DNA of 64,000 nt from Archilochus colubris. Lineage: Eukaryota > Chordata > Aves > Apodiformes > Trochilidae. Of this stretch, positions 22,301 to 35,523 are shown in pieces. Under the pieces are notes generated by a model. That model did no database searches. It was not told the DNA's origin and worked only from the letters and a program-made list of their open reading frames with translations. The DNA lies in NCBI GenBank assembly GCA_023079485.1, contig CM041083.1, forward strand, positions 107,758,054 to 107,822,053. The letters are read 5' to 3'. A program made the position numbers and the translations under genes. Position 1 is the stretch's first letter; the number at the start of each line of letters is the position of its first letter.

Positions 22301-25300
22301 TGTGTTTCATTCCCTGCCTTCAGCCTGAAAGGGGCAGGGGGAAGGTGGTCTGCCTTTCAAAACCCCTGACAAGAAGATGGAGATGCTGGAGTAATCTGAA
22401 GGGGAAGGGCGAGTTATTTTTGTTGACAGGATTTCAACAAGTAACAGTTCTGGCTAATTACACTGTAATTGAATTGGCATGTTAATAGAGACTTCGAGGG
22501 ACTCTACTTTTTTATCCTTTACAAAGGGATTTTGAAATACAGGCCGTTTTGCTTTAAAAACAGAAACATAGCAAATAAAAGAGAGAAATTGAATTAGTTT
22601 GCTGAACTCCCTCAGGCCCAGGCAGTAACAGTTAGCACTGAAAAAACAGATACTCCCATATGAAAAGCATTCAGAGAAGGTTTAGGGGAAAGCAAATGAC
22701 CAGGGTAAGTGGGCACTGATAACTCAGCATAGGCCACGGTCCAGTGACCCCTAGAAGTTACTAGAGAGATGTTTCTGTCCTCTTGATGATCAAAAATCTA
22801 TGGTTTACAAGGTTGGGGGTTTTTTTCATGGTCATTTTTAGCAGAAGAGAAAATAGCTCTGTGTTCATATGGGAACCAAAAATCTCCATTTTAGATCTAC
22901 ATTAAAGGGAATTTATGAAGGCGCAGCCTCTCCCCTCTTTTCCCCTCACATGCTTCAGAAGTTAGGCCAACTTGTGCTTCAAACTAACACTGGGAAAAAG
23001 CTTTCCTCTTGTCCAACATATTCTAAAATGGTCCAGTCCTTGTTCTGCAGCATCTGGCATTGGTCACTTCTTGGAGTCAGGATATAAAGGATTAATCTGA
23101 ACCTAGAGGAATGGGGGGAAAAGCCTCTGCTTGCATAAGAATGTATTAACATTGATTCTATAAAACACAACCTTTAGAGTGCAGTAAAAGTTTAATCTGT
23201 GTACCTTTAAGTGTTCAGCTGAAACTGCACACACAAGAACAATGTGAATGTACTTTTTCTGTTCCAGTCAAATAACAGCAAATATCTCAGCTACAGGAGA
23301 CTGTCTTTATGCTTCCTGTAATAATAAAGATAATAGGTGAGACTTAAAATTATGAAATGAAAAAACTGCTCTGAATTCCAACATCCCTGACAAGATACTG
23401 TGATTTAAATATGACGTTATTTAAAATATGATACAACGTGCTGATTTTGCCTTTTCCTTCATTGCCTTAAATGGCACCATCTCCCAAATGCTCTTTTGCA
23501 CAGTAGGTGCTTCACTTGCTGAGTTAAATGTCACCCTTTTCTCAAAGGAAATGATGCATGCATGCAAACCAATGCCATGTGAAAATCTGGTATTTCTTTC
23601 CTCATTAGGTACAGTAACAGGTTTTCTCTGCAGAAAGGTGACTGCTAAAGCTGTGGCATAATCATACTTAGGGGACAGGCATGCTGGGTTCATGTCCCCA
23701 TGCTTACCCCAAACTTCAGAAGTACTTGCAGTCCTAAGCCCTTTGGAGTGGATTACCCAGCTTTGCTTTACTACTGCAGAGCTATGACTTAATGAGCTGA
23801 CCTGACTTAACTCTGTGGTAAAAGGAAGCACCACATTCCATGTATTGCTCCATCTTTCAAGGCTGAACAGCCAATATGAAATCTCACATGAACAGAGACT
23901 CTGAAAATTATGGATGGAAGGGAAAGAAGAGAAGTTTGGGCCTTTTGTGTGAATTCATGCATAATGACAATACTTGGCTCCCTGGATCCTGTGCTGAGTG
24001 CCAGTGCAAAGAGACTGCAAATGCATTCAGAATTTATTTCAAGGGCCTCAAAGGTGCACAAACCTTTTGTGGATCCTCTGGATGGGGTTAGCTTCATGAC
24101 CTCTGATTTTTCCCAAAAAAAAAACACCTCAGCAACTAGACATGTCCCTCAATACCCTGTGACATTGTTATTACAGTGGGATGTGTGGTGGAGTTTAATG
24201 TATGTATCCACTGATAGCAATGGAAAAACTTCCATTCAATTAAACAGGCTTGAAGCCAGGCCCACAGCGAAGCCTTGTCTGTAGCTGTTACTGTGATGGT
24301 GGATTCTATAACAACTGTATCATAAAACACTTTACAAAAGAGTCATGAACTCTGGAAAAAAGTAAGGCTTATATGTTCTACTTAAACAGAGGAAGTTGCT
24401 CAGTGACTTGGCAGCAAAGCATAACCCCCAGTTATGGGTAATTGAAGCCAACATCAGAGAAACTATATAAGCAGATAGTTAATATCAAGGCTCACATCTT
24501 TCCAGTCTGTTACTGATTCCTATGAGTATTTTTGAGCTGGACCTAGAGATGGATAAGAGGAAAATGAAAGTGGTGTGTGATGAGGATGACAGCCCCCTGC
24601 ATGCAGAGAGCCTGGGCATAGCTTTTTGCAGTCTGTCAGGTCACTGTTTGAAACTGCATTTGTAGTGAAATCAATAGCTAAACTCCTCTTAATGTCAGTG
24701 GGGCCAGAGTTACCCATTTTGGACTAATAAAATATCAGAGGGTGAAGAGAAGTACCTATCACAGAAAGAAAGAATGCAAATATAAATAGAACGGGGACAT
24801 ATTAATGGCTAACAAATATTCTTTCCTACTCATATGGAAGGTCTGGAAGTAAGAAAAACAACACACTGTAAGGAATAAGCTAATCCCCAGGTTTCTGATT
24901 TTGGATGATAAATAAATAGCTGAATGAAAGGAGAGAGGAAATGAAAGGCAGAAACACATAACATTTCACTCAGAAGGGTCTGAACCTTGGCTAGGAGAAG
25001 GGTATAGTGTAAAATATTTTTCTTTTATTCTTGGGCCAAGGTTTGATGGAATGGAGGCTTTAGTGACCATGCTGCTTTAAATAGGTTCCTTTCCTGGCCT
25101 CTATTTCTGCTCCTGAGCAGCAGCACACTGTGCCCTTACTGCATTAACACAACTGTTTGGGAAGCCATGTTGTAAACAGGCTCAAGGAAATATCTAATCA
25201 AGTTTAAACATAAAAGAATGTTTGCAAGTTGTTGAGAAATTCTGTCAGGCTTGACATGGGCATGGACCCAGTGACATCAGGGTGCTTGATCCATCTTTGG

Positions 25301-26489
25301 ATGTTCCCTGAATTCGCTAAGGAAAGCAGCCCTCTTCCCCATCCTCGTGATCACAGAGGGAAGTTGGGTTTGTGTGGCACCAGGCTTGCTGTATTGCCCT
25401 GCATGAGCTGCAATCAAGCTCAGAACTGCCTGGCATTCAGCCTTGGTTGCATGATTCATATATTCTCCCTTTTCTCATGTATTAATCCTTCTTTCTGATG
25501 TACTTTGTTCCTCCCTTTCTCCACCCCACACTTCTTCCAAATAAACAACCCACCCCTGATAATTTTTAGTTCTTTTTGCTCTGTTTGCTACATCTGTACC
25601 AAATCTGATATTTCAAATATTTCTGACACTGGTACCTACTGTCCTTGCATGGCACTCCTGGGTACAGTAACCTAGGTGCGTTGTTGGTCTTGCAAAATTC
25701 TACTCCCTGGAAAATTCCTCAGTGCTTCCCTCCAGTTATCTGTTAATTCTGGCCATTGCTCACTTAACACCTCCTTAATCACCTGCAAAATCCAGCCACC
25801 CCTTACCTCTCTGTCTGTAACTTTTTTCATCTTCTCACATTTGTTATCTCTCAGGTATGGCAGTTTCTCATGTCCTGTCCAGCAATTTCACGGGTCCTGT
25901 TCAGTTATCTTAACTTGAGGCCAGGGCTCAGCCAATGTCCTTGTCATCTGCTCACAGCTCTAAGAGAGAGAAAGGAAAGGGAAGATAGTGAGACAGCATT
26001 TCTCAGTTGTTCATTATCAATCTGGGAGACTGAGCTGGGTTCCCCAAGGATGTCTACTGGAGCCAGTGATACACATTCATTAATGGCTGATGAGATAGAT
26101 GAGATGCCTAACAATTATGCAGAAAGTATGAAGCTGTGTAGGACTATAAGATGTCTGAAGGACTGGCATAGAATTCAGATTATTCTTGTGCAACTGGGAA
26201 TCCAGTATGAAAAAAACACTAGTTGAGATCCAAAAGGGACAAACACACTGCTCGTGAGTCCAGAGGGACCATCTGCACAAATGCAGGGAAGAACAAACAG
26301 CTGTGGAACGGTTTTGCAGAAAAAGTTTGGGTTGTTTAACAATTATAGGATGAATTTGGATAGGTAATGACAAATTGCTGAGATGAAAGCACTCAGTGGT
26401 GAGACGAATGCCACACATAAGATGAGAAAAAAATCTTTTCACTCTGTTGGGTCAAATTGTGAAGATGTTGGTTGGACTGCTCTGCCTAG
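19329..26489. other. Non-coding stretch, no gene recognised
   Basis: About 7 kb with no convincing exon and no identifiable transposon. Two parts stand out: a short inverted repeat ccaccatg/catggtgg at 20571-20591, and the 21960-22560 interval, which has repeated caattagg words and a taattacactgtaattga motif resembling developmental enhancer sequence. Frames such as 23421-23834 (minus) and 25870-26226 (plus) show no known domain. Confidence 0.4.
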
Positions 26490-26602
26490 TACTGGGGATC
26501 CTTCTCCAAGAAGATTGTGAACTGGAAAATGTTTTAGAGGAGAGTGATGAGAACCAGGTTTAAGAAGCAAGACCTGTGAGCAAATGTTGAAGGAAGGAAA
26601 TG

Positions 26603-26664
26603 TTGGGATTGGACTCGATGATCTCTCAAGGCCCCTTCCAACCCCTGACATTCTGTGATTCTGT
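26603..26664 (+). mobile_element. Very short younger CR1 3' tail nested in the ancient CR1
   Basis: About 62 bp matching only the extreme CR1 3' end: ggactcgatgatctctcaag, then cccttccaacccc, then attctgtgattctgtg. It is flanked on both sides by gaaatg (26597-26602 and 26665-26670), consistent with a 6-bp target-site duplication. The sequence on either side reads continuously as the older CR1 once this piece is set aside. It is an extreme 5' truncation. Confidence 0.65.
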
Positions 26665-26937
26665 GAAATGAAAAAGTTTAGCCTAAAGAAACATTAAAGG
26701 GAAGATGCCAGTAATCTTCAAATACAAAAACGGTAGCTGCACAGATGCAAGAGTAAACTGCTCTTTCATGTGCTCAGGGCACATTAATGGCCTCAAGAGA
26801 AGATTTAGGTTAGTTATGAGGAAAGTTTTTAAATGACCTTTGGACAAAGATCTTGACCAGTTTACCTTGGGAAACTGGAGAAGCTCCAGCAGGGGAAGTT
26901 TTGAAGAACAAGATGATGTAGCACCTGTCAGGAGGGG

Positions 26938-26981
26938 TATAACAGTATAACAGATAAGTATAACAGATAAGTATAACAGAT
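26938..26981. repeat. 13-bp tandem repeat, about 3 copies
   Basis: The unit agtataacagata is repeated about three times inside the 3' part of the ancient CR1. It probably arose by slippage after insertion. Confidence 0.75.
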
Positions 26982-27035
26982 CCTGCCTTTAAGCCATGAG
27001 ATTGAAGTCTTGAGATCCCTTCAAACCCTCAGTGA

Positions 27036-28566
27036 GGCCATGAACGTTCCCACAGCAAGATATGAATTTGGTCAGTATATTTTTAGCCTTTCTGATTCAA
27101 GTCATCATCTGCACTCAGGGCACCTGATAGAAACCTGTTAACAAAAGACGGACAAAACACTGCTGCACCAAAGCCAGTAGAAAGCCCACAGCAGAAGCCA
27201 ACTTCTTTGCTTCCAGTTTTCAGACTCCTTTCAGCCAACTCTCTGATCAGTAATATCCCCAGAGGAGTTTCCAAGTAGTGTATCCCTAGAGCTAAGTTAA
27301 GCTGCATCTGCTGGTTTTTTACTTCTCTTTGAATTCATTCCATCTTTCTGTTATGTCCCTTTTAGAGACACCCAAGTCTTCACCTTCCTTTTTTATCTCT
27401 GCGTCCCCTCATCCCTTTATTTGTATGTTTTCATTTTGGGAGGAGATGCCTGGTAACATATAGATATTTCTTTGAATCTGTTTTTTCAATAACTGGAAGT
27501 GGAGGAGGTTACTTAAACATGCACATTCAGAAAGATTTAATTCAAATTAAACCAATATTATGAATGACTAAGACCTCCCCTCAAACTGTAAAATGACAAC
27601 ATATACAGGTGACAAAAATGTCTTAGTGTTAGTCATGATTGTGAATGATGATGATTTAGTTGGAAAAATTGTGAACAGAAGCTTAACAGAGCTAGGTGAG
27701 TGAAAAGTAAGATATTTAGTCTAATACTGGAAGAGACTAGAGTGTGTGCAGTCTCAAAATTATGCAAGTGAACTCTGCTTAGGGAAGAAAAATTCCAAAC
27801 AAACAAACAAAAATAAAATACAACAGCCAAAAAATAAGCTGCAAAATAGTTAATGTTAGTGGCAGATGTTCTATTCCTGTTTAACAAGAACTTTCAGGGG
27901 TTTTTTGCCTGAGGAGCAGTTTCTCTGTGTTTCTTTTCTTATGTTAATGGAAATCATTCTTTTAAAAACACCAAGTTAAGCAGCAAAGAATAAAACATAT
28001 TTATTCTAAATGGAAAGGCAATTACCTCAGTGATGTTCCCCTGGGCATAAAAATCTACAGGCACTATTCAGTGGAGCTACAGTAACTTGCTTTTGCAAGT
28101 CGTTTAGCACGTGGAATGGATTTGTTTTTAATTGCTTGTTAAATTACCTGGGTTTTAGCTCTCAGCCCTTCCAGTTGCAAATTGGTTACAAGCTGAAGTG
28201 GGAAATACAGAGAAGCTGTGGGCTTCAAAAGAAGCCTATAAAGTACTTTCATCTTCGTGTATGAATTTTCAGTCCAAATTGGAATTGCTCTCCCATCAGA
28301 AAAAAAGCGTAATTCAGACATCTAAACAGATCTTGCATTCAGGTATCTCCCAAATGGAGGGAGAACAGCATTTGGATAGTTTTGCTTTAGCTTCTACCTA
28401 TCAAAGACAATAGATTGCCTTAATGTTGTCTCTAGCTGATATGAAGGAACAGGTTTACTCCCATAATAAAGAGTTTTGTTTGAAATCTTTTGGCCTATAA
28501 AAAGATGAGATTAACTGGGATTTTTTAATGGGTGGGTTTTCTTGAGTTCACTGAGGATCTGGGTTT
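27036..28566. other. Non-coding stretch, nothing recognised
   Basis: AT-rich, with an A-rich imperfect (aaac)n stretch near 27796-27830. No gene or element was identified. Confidence 0.45.
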
Positions 28567-29177
28567 CATAGAATCAGAGAATGGCTTGGGTTGGAAGGGA
28601 CCTTAAAGATCACCTAGTTCCAACCCCCCTGCATAGTGGGGAAACCAGATGTATGCACACCTCCAACTAGACCAGGTTGCTCAAACCTTCATATAGCCCA
28701 GCCTTGAACACTTCCAGCGATGGGCCTCCCACAGCTTCTCTGTGCTGGTGTTTCACCATCCTCACAGCAAAGAATTGTCTTTTAACATCTAATCTAAATC
28801 TTCCATTTTCCATTTTTAAGTCACTACTTCTCTCACTACGTGCCCTTGTAAAATGTCCCTCCCCAACTTTCTTACTGGCCCTCTTCAGGTACTGGAAGGA
28901 CACTAGAAGGTCTCCCTGGAGCCTTCTTTTCTCCAGGCTGAACAACCCCAACTCTCTCAGCCTGTCTTCATAGGAGAGGTGCTCCATCCTTCTGATCCTC
29001 TTCACAGCTCTCTTCTGGACTTGCTCCAAGAGCTCCGTGTCCTTCTTATGTTGGAGACTCCAGAACTGGACACAGTACTCCAGGTGGAGTCTCACAAGAT
29101 CTGAACAGAAGAGGACAATCACCTCCCTTGACCTGCTGGCCACACTTCTTTTGATGCAGTTGACTTTCTGGGTCTGA
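28567..29177 (-). mobile_element. CR1 LINE, 5'-truncated
   Basis: Minus-oriented CR1. The 3' end is at the left (catagaatcagagaatgg), followed by the complement of the CR1 3'UTR and the C-terminal part of ORF2 reaching about 29177. The right end carries ctgctggccacacttctttt, a typical CR1 ORF2 stretch. Compared with my memory of the family, a small deletion is likely near 29155-29165. It is moderately diverged. Confidence 0.9.
28667..29143 (-). pseudogene. CR1 ORF2 C-terminal remnant
   Basis: An open frame of 158 residues matching the end of the CR1 reverse-transcriptase polyprotein, after the catalytic region. It has the familiar [32 protein letters not shown] and a FFAVRMVKHQHR motif. The upstream RT and endonuclease parts are absent because the copy is 5'-truncated. 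It is not a functional gene; the frame is open only by chance survival. Confidence 0.8.
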
Positions 29178-32100
29178 ATGTTAAGAAATTCATTCTGACC
29201 CCTGCTGTTTTATGAGAAGTAACATTTTCAGCAGCAAACGCAAAGCAATCCCTGGAAGCTGAATTGGAGAAGAAATGGTATAACCACAAAATACCTGTGA
29301 GTTGAAAGCCAGCTATTTGAGGATGAACCAGACTTTACCACTTTCTACAATGCAGTGACTGAATCTCCCGCCAAAGTCCAGGGCAAAAAACTATGTATTA
29401 ACTTCAGCAGTCCCTGACCAGAACCCTGCTAGGGAAATGTCCTTCGCTGCAACCTCCTACATTGCATCTTGCTTGAGGGCCTTAAAGTCCCTTCCTCTGC
29501 TCTAGATCTGAGCATGCTTCTATAGAAGCCAGGCAAACCATCCCCCTTGCTCCTCTTTGACCAGAGATAATTTAAAATGCATTTTTTGCCTCAGTCTCTT
29601 GTTCTTCCTCTGCTCATTTTTATGAAACAGTGCCTGAATCTCAGAATTAAAACATCTTAACCTTCTATGCCCCTGAAAATATCTCTCTGTGTTCTTTAAG
29701 CAGTCCCCCTGTCTATAATGCTGTCCTGGTGCATTTGGCCTGACACTGTGTTGGGATAGCAATGATGCTCTTGTGTCATCTCCATAGGCCTGTAGTGACA
29801 GGCTTTTGTGTAGTGATCCTCTGCTCAGCCAGTTGTATAGTGACACAACAATGGAGAAGAAAAAAAGGAATGCATCATGAGCTGGAGGAGCAGGACTGCT
29901 TGTGGACTGGAAGGCTTTTGACATTTCAAACACTAGGGTTGCTCAAAAGCAACCCACACCCATGCTTCAGAGCCCTATAAAAAAACAGAAAGCTGTGATG
30001 GCAAGTAAAAGTAAAGCCAAGTCTCACACTGAAGATACCAGTTAATACTTTGCAAATGAGCATGTTTTGTTCTGTTTGCTAAATTCCAGCGTGATGCAAT
30101 TTGAAGCAGCTGGGATCTTTACGTCCTGTGGCAACCCTGGCTTTCCTAAAATCAGAGCTTTCAGCACCATGCTGTTCCTGGTCACAGCAGGACTCTGTTT
30201 CCTTTCCATTTGGCAAGAAGGGCTGTGTAGCTGCCACCAGAGCCTTCAGCAACTCCAGGTCTCCTCAGTTGCCACAGTCCTGTACCCTGAGGGAAACTGG
30301 ATGGTTGTCTTCCTTTTGTGCCCTTTTTTACCATGGGAGAGACAAGGACATACCCTCCTTCAAGTGCCAGAGCTCCCTGCTCTCATTATCTTTGAGCCTG
30401 GGTGGTTGTTTATAGTTGATACATCCAAATGCTTCATACTCAGTGTGAGTGACTAAATACCCATCCTGGTGAAGGTGGAATCAGCTGTTCCTACATGTCA
30501 CAGCTAAGAGCACACTGTGACATCCCACTTCGTGTTGCTGCATCCCAAAGTCGCTAGGATTCTGCTGCCCAGCAGGACATTGCCCATTTAAACCAGCCAA
30601 GAAATCTGGAATTCCACCTACTTTGCTTCTTACAAGTGATGAGGCTTGGAAAGTGAGTCAGAGGAGAATAAGCATTTGCTCTCTGCTGGAGGACCACAGT
30701 TGCTGCACAGAGAGCCTACACATCAAGGTCCGAAATAGGCTGTAACAGGGAACATGGTGAAAAGGTAACAGGGTAAAGATAGGACAACCACAGTCAAATG
30801 TTGATCTGAATACAGTGGAGGGGCAGCCAAGAAAATCATGGTATCCATGTGGTACTGGTTTTGCCAAGCCAGCTCCTATAACACAGGCAACACACAGACT
30901 CTCCAGGCCCTGCAGCTCTCAGGTGTTGCACTGAGCTGCCAACTCCTGTGATGAAAACTCAAGGAGGAGTAAGCCCAGACAGCACATACATTACATCACA
31001 CTTTTATTTTCTTTTTCCCCTGCAAATTTTTACTAGCATTTTTTTCCAGAGTGATTCAAATACCAGTCTCAGTGGGTCATCCAGAGGAAGGATTTGTTCT
31101 TTGCTTAGCTGGCTGGAAACCAGAGTTAACACTGGACACGGCTGCACTTTAAGACTCAGCTAATGCAGAGAACACACTGAATAGATGTTCTGCACAAAGC
31201 TGTGGTTTCTTCTTTCTCTGTTCCACAGCAAGTTACCCACTGGGGTAAGGCAGTGGGGTATGTTTTTCTGCACTGACAAACCATTGCTGGCAGAGGCAAC
31301 AGTGCTGCATCACCTTCAGGCCATGAGTTCTGCTTTTCAACCTGTGGCTAATTAAAAGCTCATAGATGTTGCTGGAAAGCCTCCCATTGACTCTGAGGGT
31401 CTCTGGAGCAAACATAAATGCTGCATAGTAGGCTGCAGCCACACAATGTTCAGAGCAAGGATGAAATCCAGGCTTCTGGCCTTGGTTCAGAGGATTATTG
31501 ATACATGCAGTCACAGGAGACAAAGGGCAAGCACAGAGTCAAGCAGGAGTGATTTACTGAGCAGCAGATCCTGACTGTCCCATCCGGTCAGCCACGTCTG
31601 CTTCCAGACCTATGCTCTCATCTCAGTGATGTGGCAGCAGCCACGCAACTCTTGGGTGCCCCCTGCTCTCCATCCTCACACCTGCTGCATCCAGCCCTAT
31701 ACACCTATAGAAATGCCCCTATGGAAGCTGTTGCGAGCTTGGTACAGCTGTGACCTTGCAGAGTCCAGCTCAGCAAGCTGGCAGCTCTCTGGAGCTGCTT
31801 TTAATGCAGCAGGAGTTATTGAAAAATCTTCTCCCTGTTCTAGTTATGTCTTCTCTTCCTTGCATGAAGTTTTTGACATGGCTTTGGTCCAGCTGGCTAT
31901 CTGAAGAAAGGGGAGCCTTTCCATGCATATGCCTGCTCTGAACTTTACTATATATTTTTTTTTTTTAATTTAGAAAGTTAAACATCTGAATTGCCAGACG
32001 GTTTAATGAAAGAATGGAAAGGAAAGAGGTGGTTTAGGCATGTGAGACCTCTTGTTCTTAAAAGCACAATGTAAACTTAAAACCAATCAGTGTTGCTTAT

Positions 32101-35100
32101 GGGTCCAAATGATCTCTGTAGGCAGTGGGAATGCAAATAAAGAGGGTTATTTTAAGAACTCAATAAGTAATCATGTTCCCATTTAGGCTGGCCTGATCAC
32201 AAGCAAACAAATAATTCTTTCAGTTTCAGAGCCCTCAGCCTTGGGAATCAGAGCCCTGCAGTGGCTAGCATTTAAAATAGTTGCAGCCTCCCTGTGAGTG
32301 TTAATTCAAGGACAAAGGGAATAAAACAAGAAGCACGCCACTTTGTTGATGTGTGATGTGTGTCTTATCTGTCACAGAAAGCATTCTCCCATGAGGAGGA
32401 AAGAGGACTGATCTTCACTGTCACAGGAAAGCCTGACACTTACAAGGGTCTGAAGGAGATTAAAACCTTCTCCAAAATATGTCCACAACATCACTGCCTA
32501 GTAATGTTTTCAGAAGCTTTTATGAGGAATGTCGACTACTGAGATCTCTTCGAACAGAGGTGATTGTCTCCAATAAAAATTACTCCTGAGGCCATTTACA
32601 GTCTTAGAAATTCTCCTTCTGGTCTTGTGCAACAGGTACAAATGGAGTAGCAACAAAATTAATATGACTGTGACTGCAGTGCATTCACAGAAGGGATTTT
32701 AAGTGACAGAACAAAGGCTTCAGAGGAAAGCAGCCATTTGAAATGACAAAGACCAGAATCAGGTCTGGTGTGAGGAAAACAAGTGTTAGCCACCCAAGAC
32801 TCCATCTGTTTTAAGTATTTCGCCTCCAAAATGAAACCATGCCATCCTCTGGTGTGTGGCTGTGTATCCCAGCAAAATATTAGCACATGAGTCTCTGCTG
32901 GGTTTTACTAGGCTCCAGGAGCACAGCTGCAAGGTCCTACACTGAGCTGGGCAGCTGTGCATTAGCTCTCTAGTGACTGGGAAGAGTCTGCATTTCCTTC
33001 AGGATCATCAGGAAAACTGAGCCCATAAAAGGGAACCACAAACCAAATAGCTCTTTGTGAGCTTGCCTCTACCACCACCATGAAGCCAGTGTATTCCTGA
33101 GCTCCACAAAATTTAGATTTGACCTTGGTTTAGCCTCTGATGTGAGATAAGCCAGCTAATGCAATCTGTAAGTCTGGCTAACTTGAGTCAGAGCCTTTAG
33201 TACCCAGACAAACAGTGTAATTAAGTAATAATTAAATTGAATTGCTGTTGAAGACGTATTCCCAGAGTAAATATAATTATTTAGACATTTAACAGGAATT
33301 GAGGATGAGCATAACATAGAAATCAGTTGTGTTGAGTGATCTTCCTGGATGTTTTGTAGCTGTCCACAGATGACAAAGAAATCTAATCTACTGACTGAGA
33401 ACTTATCTCAGTGTCTTCCCCAGGCAAGACTGACATGAAGAATTTTATAGTCTGGTCATCTGCATGGAAAACAGAGGGAAATGGTCTAAAATACACAAAT
33501 AGCAGACCAAAGGGAGTTTGCGGTAAAGCTAAATTGCCAGAATTTTATTTTAGTTTTGTTCTGGTGCTCTTAAAGTCAGATGATTGAGTTGATAGGTACT
33601 GGAAAACTTTTTTTATGTGTCTGTTTGTACATACAGGTATCTCTCTGCATGTAGTAATGTACAAAATCTGCCCAGAATCTGCTTCTTCTCAAAATCAGCA
33701 ACCCATTAGGCTCAGGGCTAAGTGCAATTTCTAGTGAATAGAAGGATAATTACAGTTCATTAGTGGACTAGGCACTGTTCTTTTTAGCTTTAAAGCATTG
33801 CCTTTTCTTTTTATTGAAGCAATGAAATATAATGTTTAAAAGAAATAAATGCAGTGTAACTGTAAACGCCAGTAAGGATTAAAAAACCCAAATCAAACCA
33901 CAACACTTTTAGGCCTTGAAAAATTCTCCTGTTCCTTAAACTTTGTGGGTAAATTCTGGGACTCACAGAAATGAAAGGCAAGACTCCCACTCATTCAGGA
34001 CCAAGATTTCAATATGCTTTGTGTATTCTCAGTGTGTACAACTTGATCCCTTCTGAAGAGATTTATAGCAGGCAGGAGAAACTACAACACTATAAAACGT
34101 TGGTGTGCACATACAAAGTGAATTAGTAGACACAAAAGATTTTGGCACTTAAGGTCAAGTTTGAAAATGTAGCCCTTTATCAGCTTGAGAAATGCATGTG
34201 GTAAATCCTCATAATTCCCACAGAACTGCTTGCACATTTTTGAGAGTGTGGTTTCTGTGTATTATACTCTTTGCTTGCCTAAAGCCAGAGTCTGCAATCA
34301 GCGGCAGACTAAGACTGAGACTCTGTCTGAGTAAGGACTTAAGACTGCATCCCTCTAATGCATTACAGAATATTCTGTTTCCAACATACTATCTCCACCG
34401 ACAGTAAGTATAGATGTTAAATCTGGAAACTTTCCCTAGGGAATTCAATTGATTTTCCATGCACAAAACCACTACCTATACATTGAAATGCATGAGCTCT
34501 GATTTGGAGAGAATCACCCAACAAGGTGCAACACGTAGTTTACAAATATTATGCCATGAATTTTGCATGAAGAGAAAATGTGATCAAAGAAGTCTAAAAA
34601 CCTCAAACTATGGCTTTTCAAACAAGCAGCCCAGCATTAAATGAATACATCTGAGATTTCTCCTTGCAATAGAAGATAGAAATCATGTTGAATGTGCTAC
34701 ACAGATGGACTCAAAAAAATCTTGAAAAAAATTTTCCAGCAACCTAAATTCACTGACAGTTATGCAACTCCAAATTGACTATTGATCTAGAATGAAAACT
34801 CATTTTTAAATTTCAAGGTTTCTCATGAAAATGAAAGGCCATTTGACTGGCAGGTTAGTGTAGAAGTGGCTCTGGATTCGCTTTCATAGCAGGACACAGG
34901 CAGCCTTTGACTGTGGAACAGGCACGATAGTGATCTGCTCCTGGCTTTTCATCCATGAGGTCAGCACCTGGAAAAAAGAGATAGCTTCTGCTGAGGCATT
35001 TCTGAGAATTATCTTGTTCTGTTTGATCCCTCAGCCCCTTTCTGCCTGCCCAGGAAGACCAGCTGTGCATGGTAGGGTTCTGTGGCATCCTGCCTGTCAC

Positions 35101-35152
35101 TGTGTCCCTGTGGGTGGCCAGCAAGAGCTTCCCTGGGGAGCTGGAGCCCGAT
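29178..35152. other. Non-coding stretch, no gene recognised
   Basis: About 6 kb without identifiable genes or transposons. The interval 31990-32340 has an AT-rich, motif-dense texture (gcaaataaagagg, taagtaatcatg) that might be conserved. A small frame at 32360-32542 follows an acceptor-like tatctgtcacag but cannot be supported as an exon. Confidence 0.4.
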
Positions 35153-35523
35153 ATCACAGAATCACAGAATCATCCAGGCTGGAAAGGGCCTCTGAGATCA
35201 TCAAGTCCAACCCTTGATCCACTGCCACTGTGGTTACCAGATCATGGCACTGAGTGCCACATTCAGTCTCTTCCTAAACCCCCCAGGGATGGAGAATCCA
35301 CCACCTCCCTGGGCAGCCTATTCCAATGCCTGATCACCCTCTCTGTAAAGAATTTAATCCTAATATCCAACCTAAACCTCCCCTGGCAGAGCTTAAGTCC
35401 ATGCCCTCTTGTCTTACTGATGGCTGCCTGGGAGAAAAGACCAACCTCCCCCTGGCTACCCCCTCCTTGCAGGGAGTTGTAGAGAGTGATGAGGTCTCCC
35501 CTGAGCCTCCTCTTCTCCAGACT
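35153..35523 (-). mobile_element. CR1 LINE, 5'-truncated
   Basis: It begins at the left with atcacagaatcacagaatca, the complement of the CR1 tail, then gatcatcaagtccaaccc, and ends at about 35523 in the complement of ORF2 (gcctcctcttctccag). The coding remnant on the minus strand ([18 protein letters not shown]) is clear, with later frame damage. The interior reads well against other copies in this window (46630 and 54262). Confidence 0.9.

Larger units (their letters stand above)
26490..27035 (+). mobile_element. Ancient CR1 LINE 3' fragment, interrupted
   Basis: Strongly decayed CR1 ORF2/3'UTR sequence in plus orientation. Recognisable parts are gagagtgatgagaacc followed by a degraded gacctgtgagcaaatgttgaagg, then tagcctaaagaaacattaaaggg, then agatttaggttagttatgagg, and finally gagatcccttcaaaccct near the 3' end. 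No open frame survives. It is interrupted at 26603-26664 by a separate CR1 tail and contains a 13-bp tandem repeat at 26938-26981. The 5' boundary is approximate. CR1 is a non-LTR retrotransposon, and copies are usually 5'-truncated like this one. Confidence 0.7.

Noticed and set aside
32360..32542. Short frame after an acceptor-like site
   Set aside because: 60 residues with no donor, no homologue recognised and no neighbouring exon.
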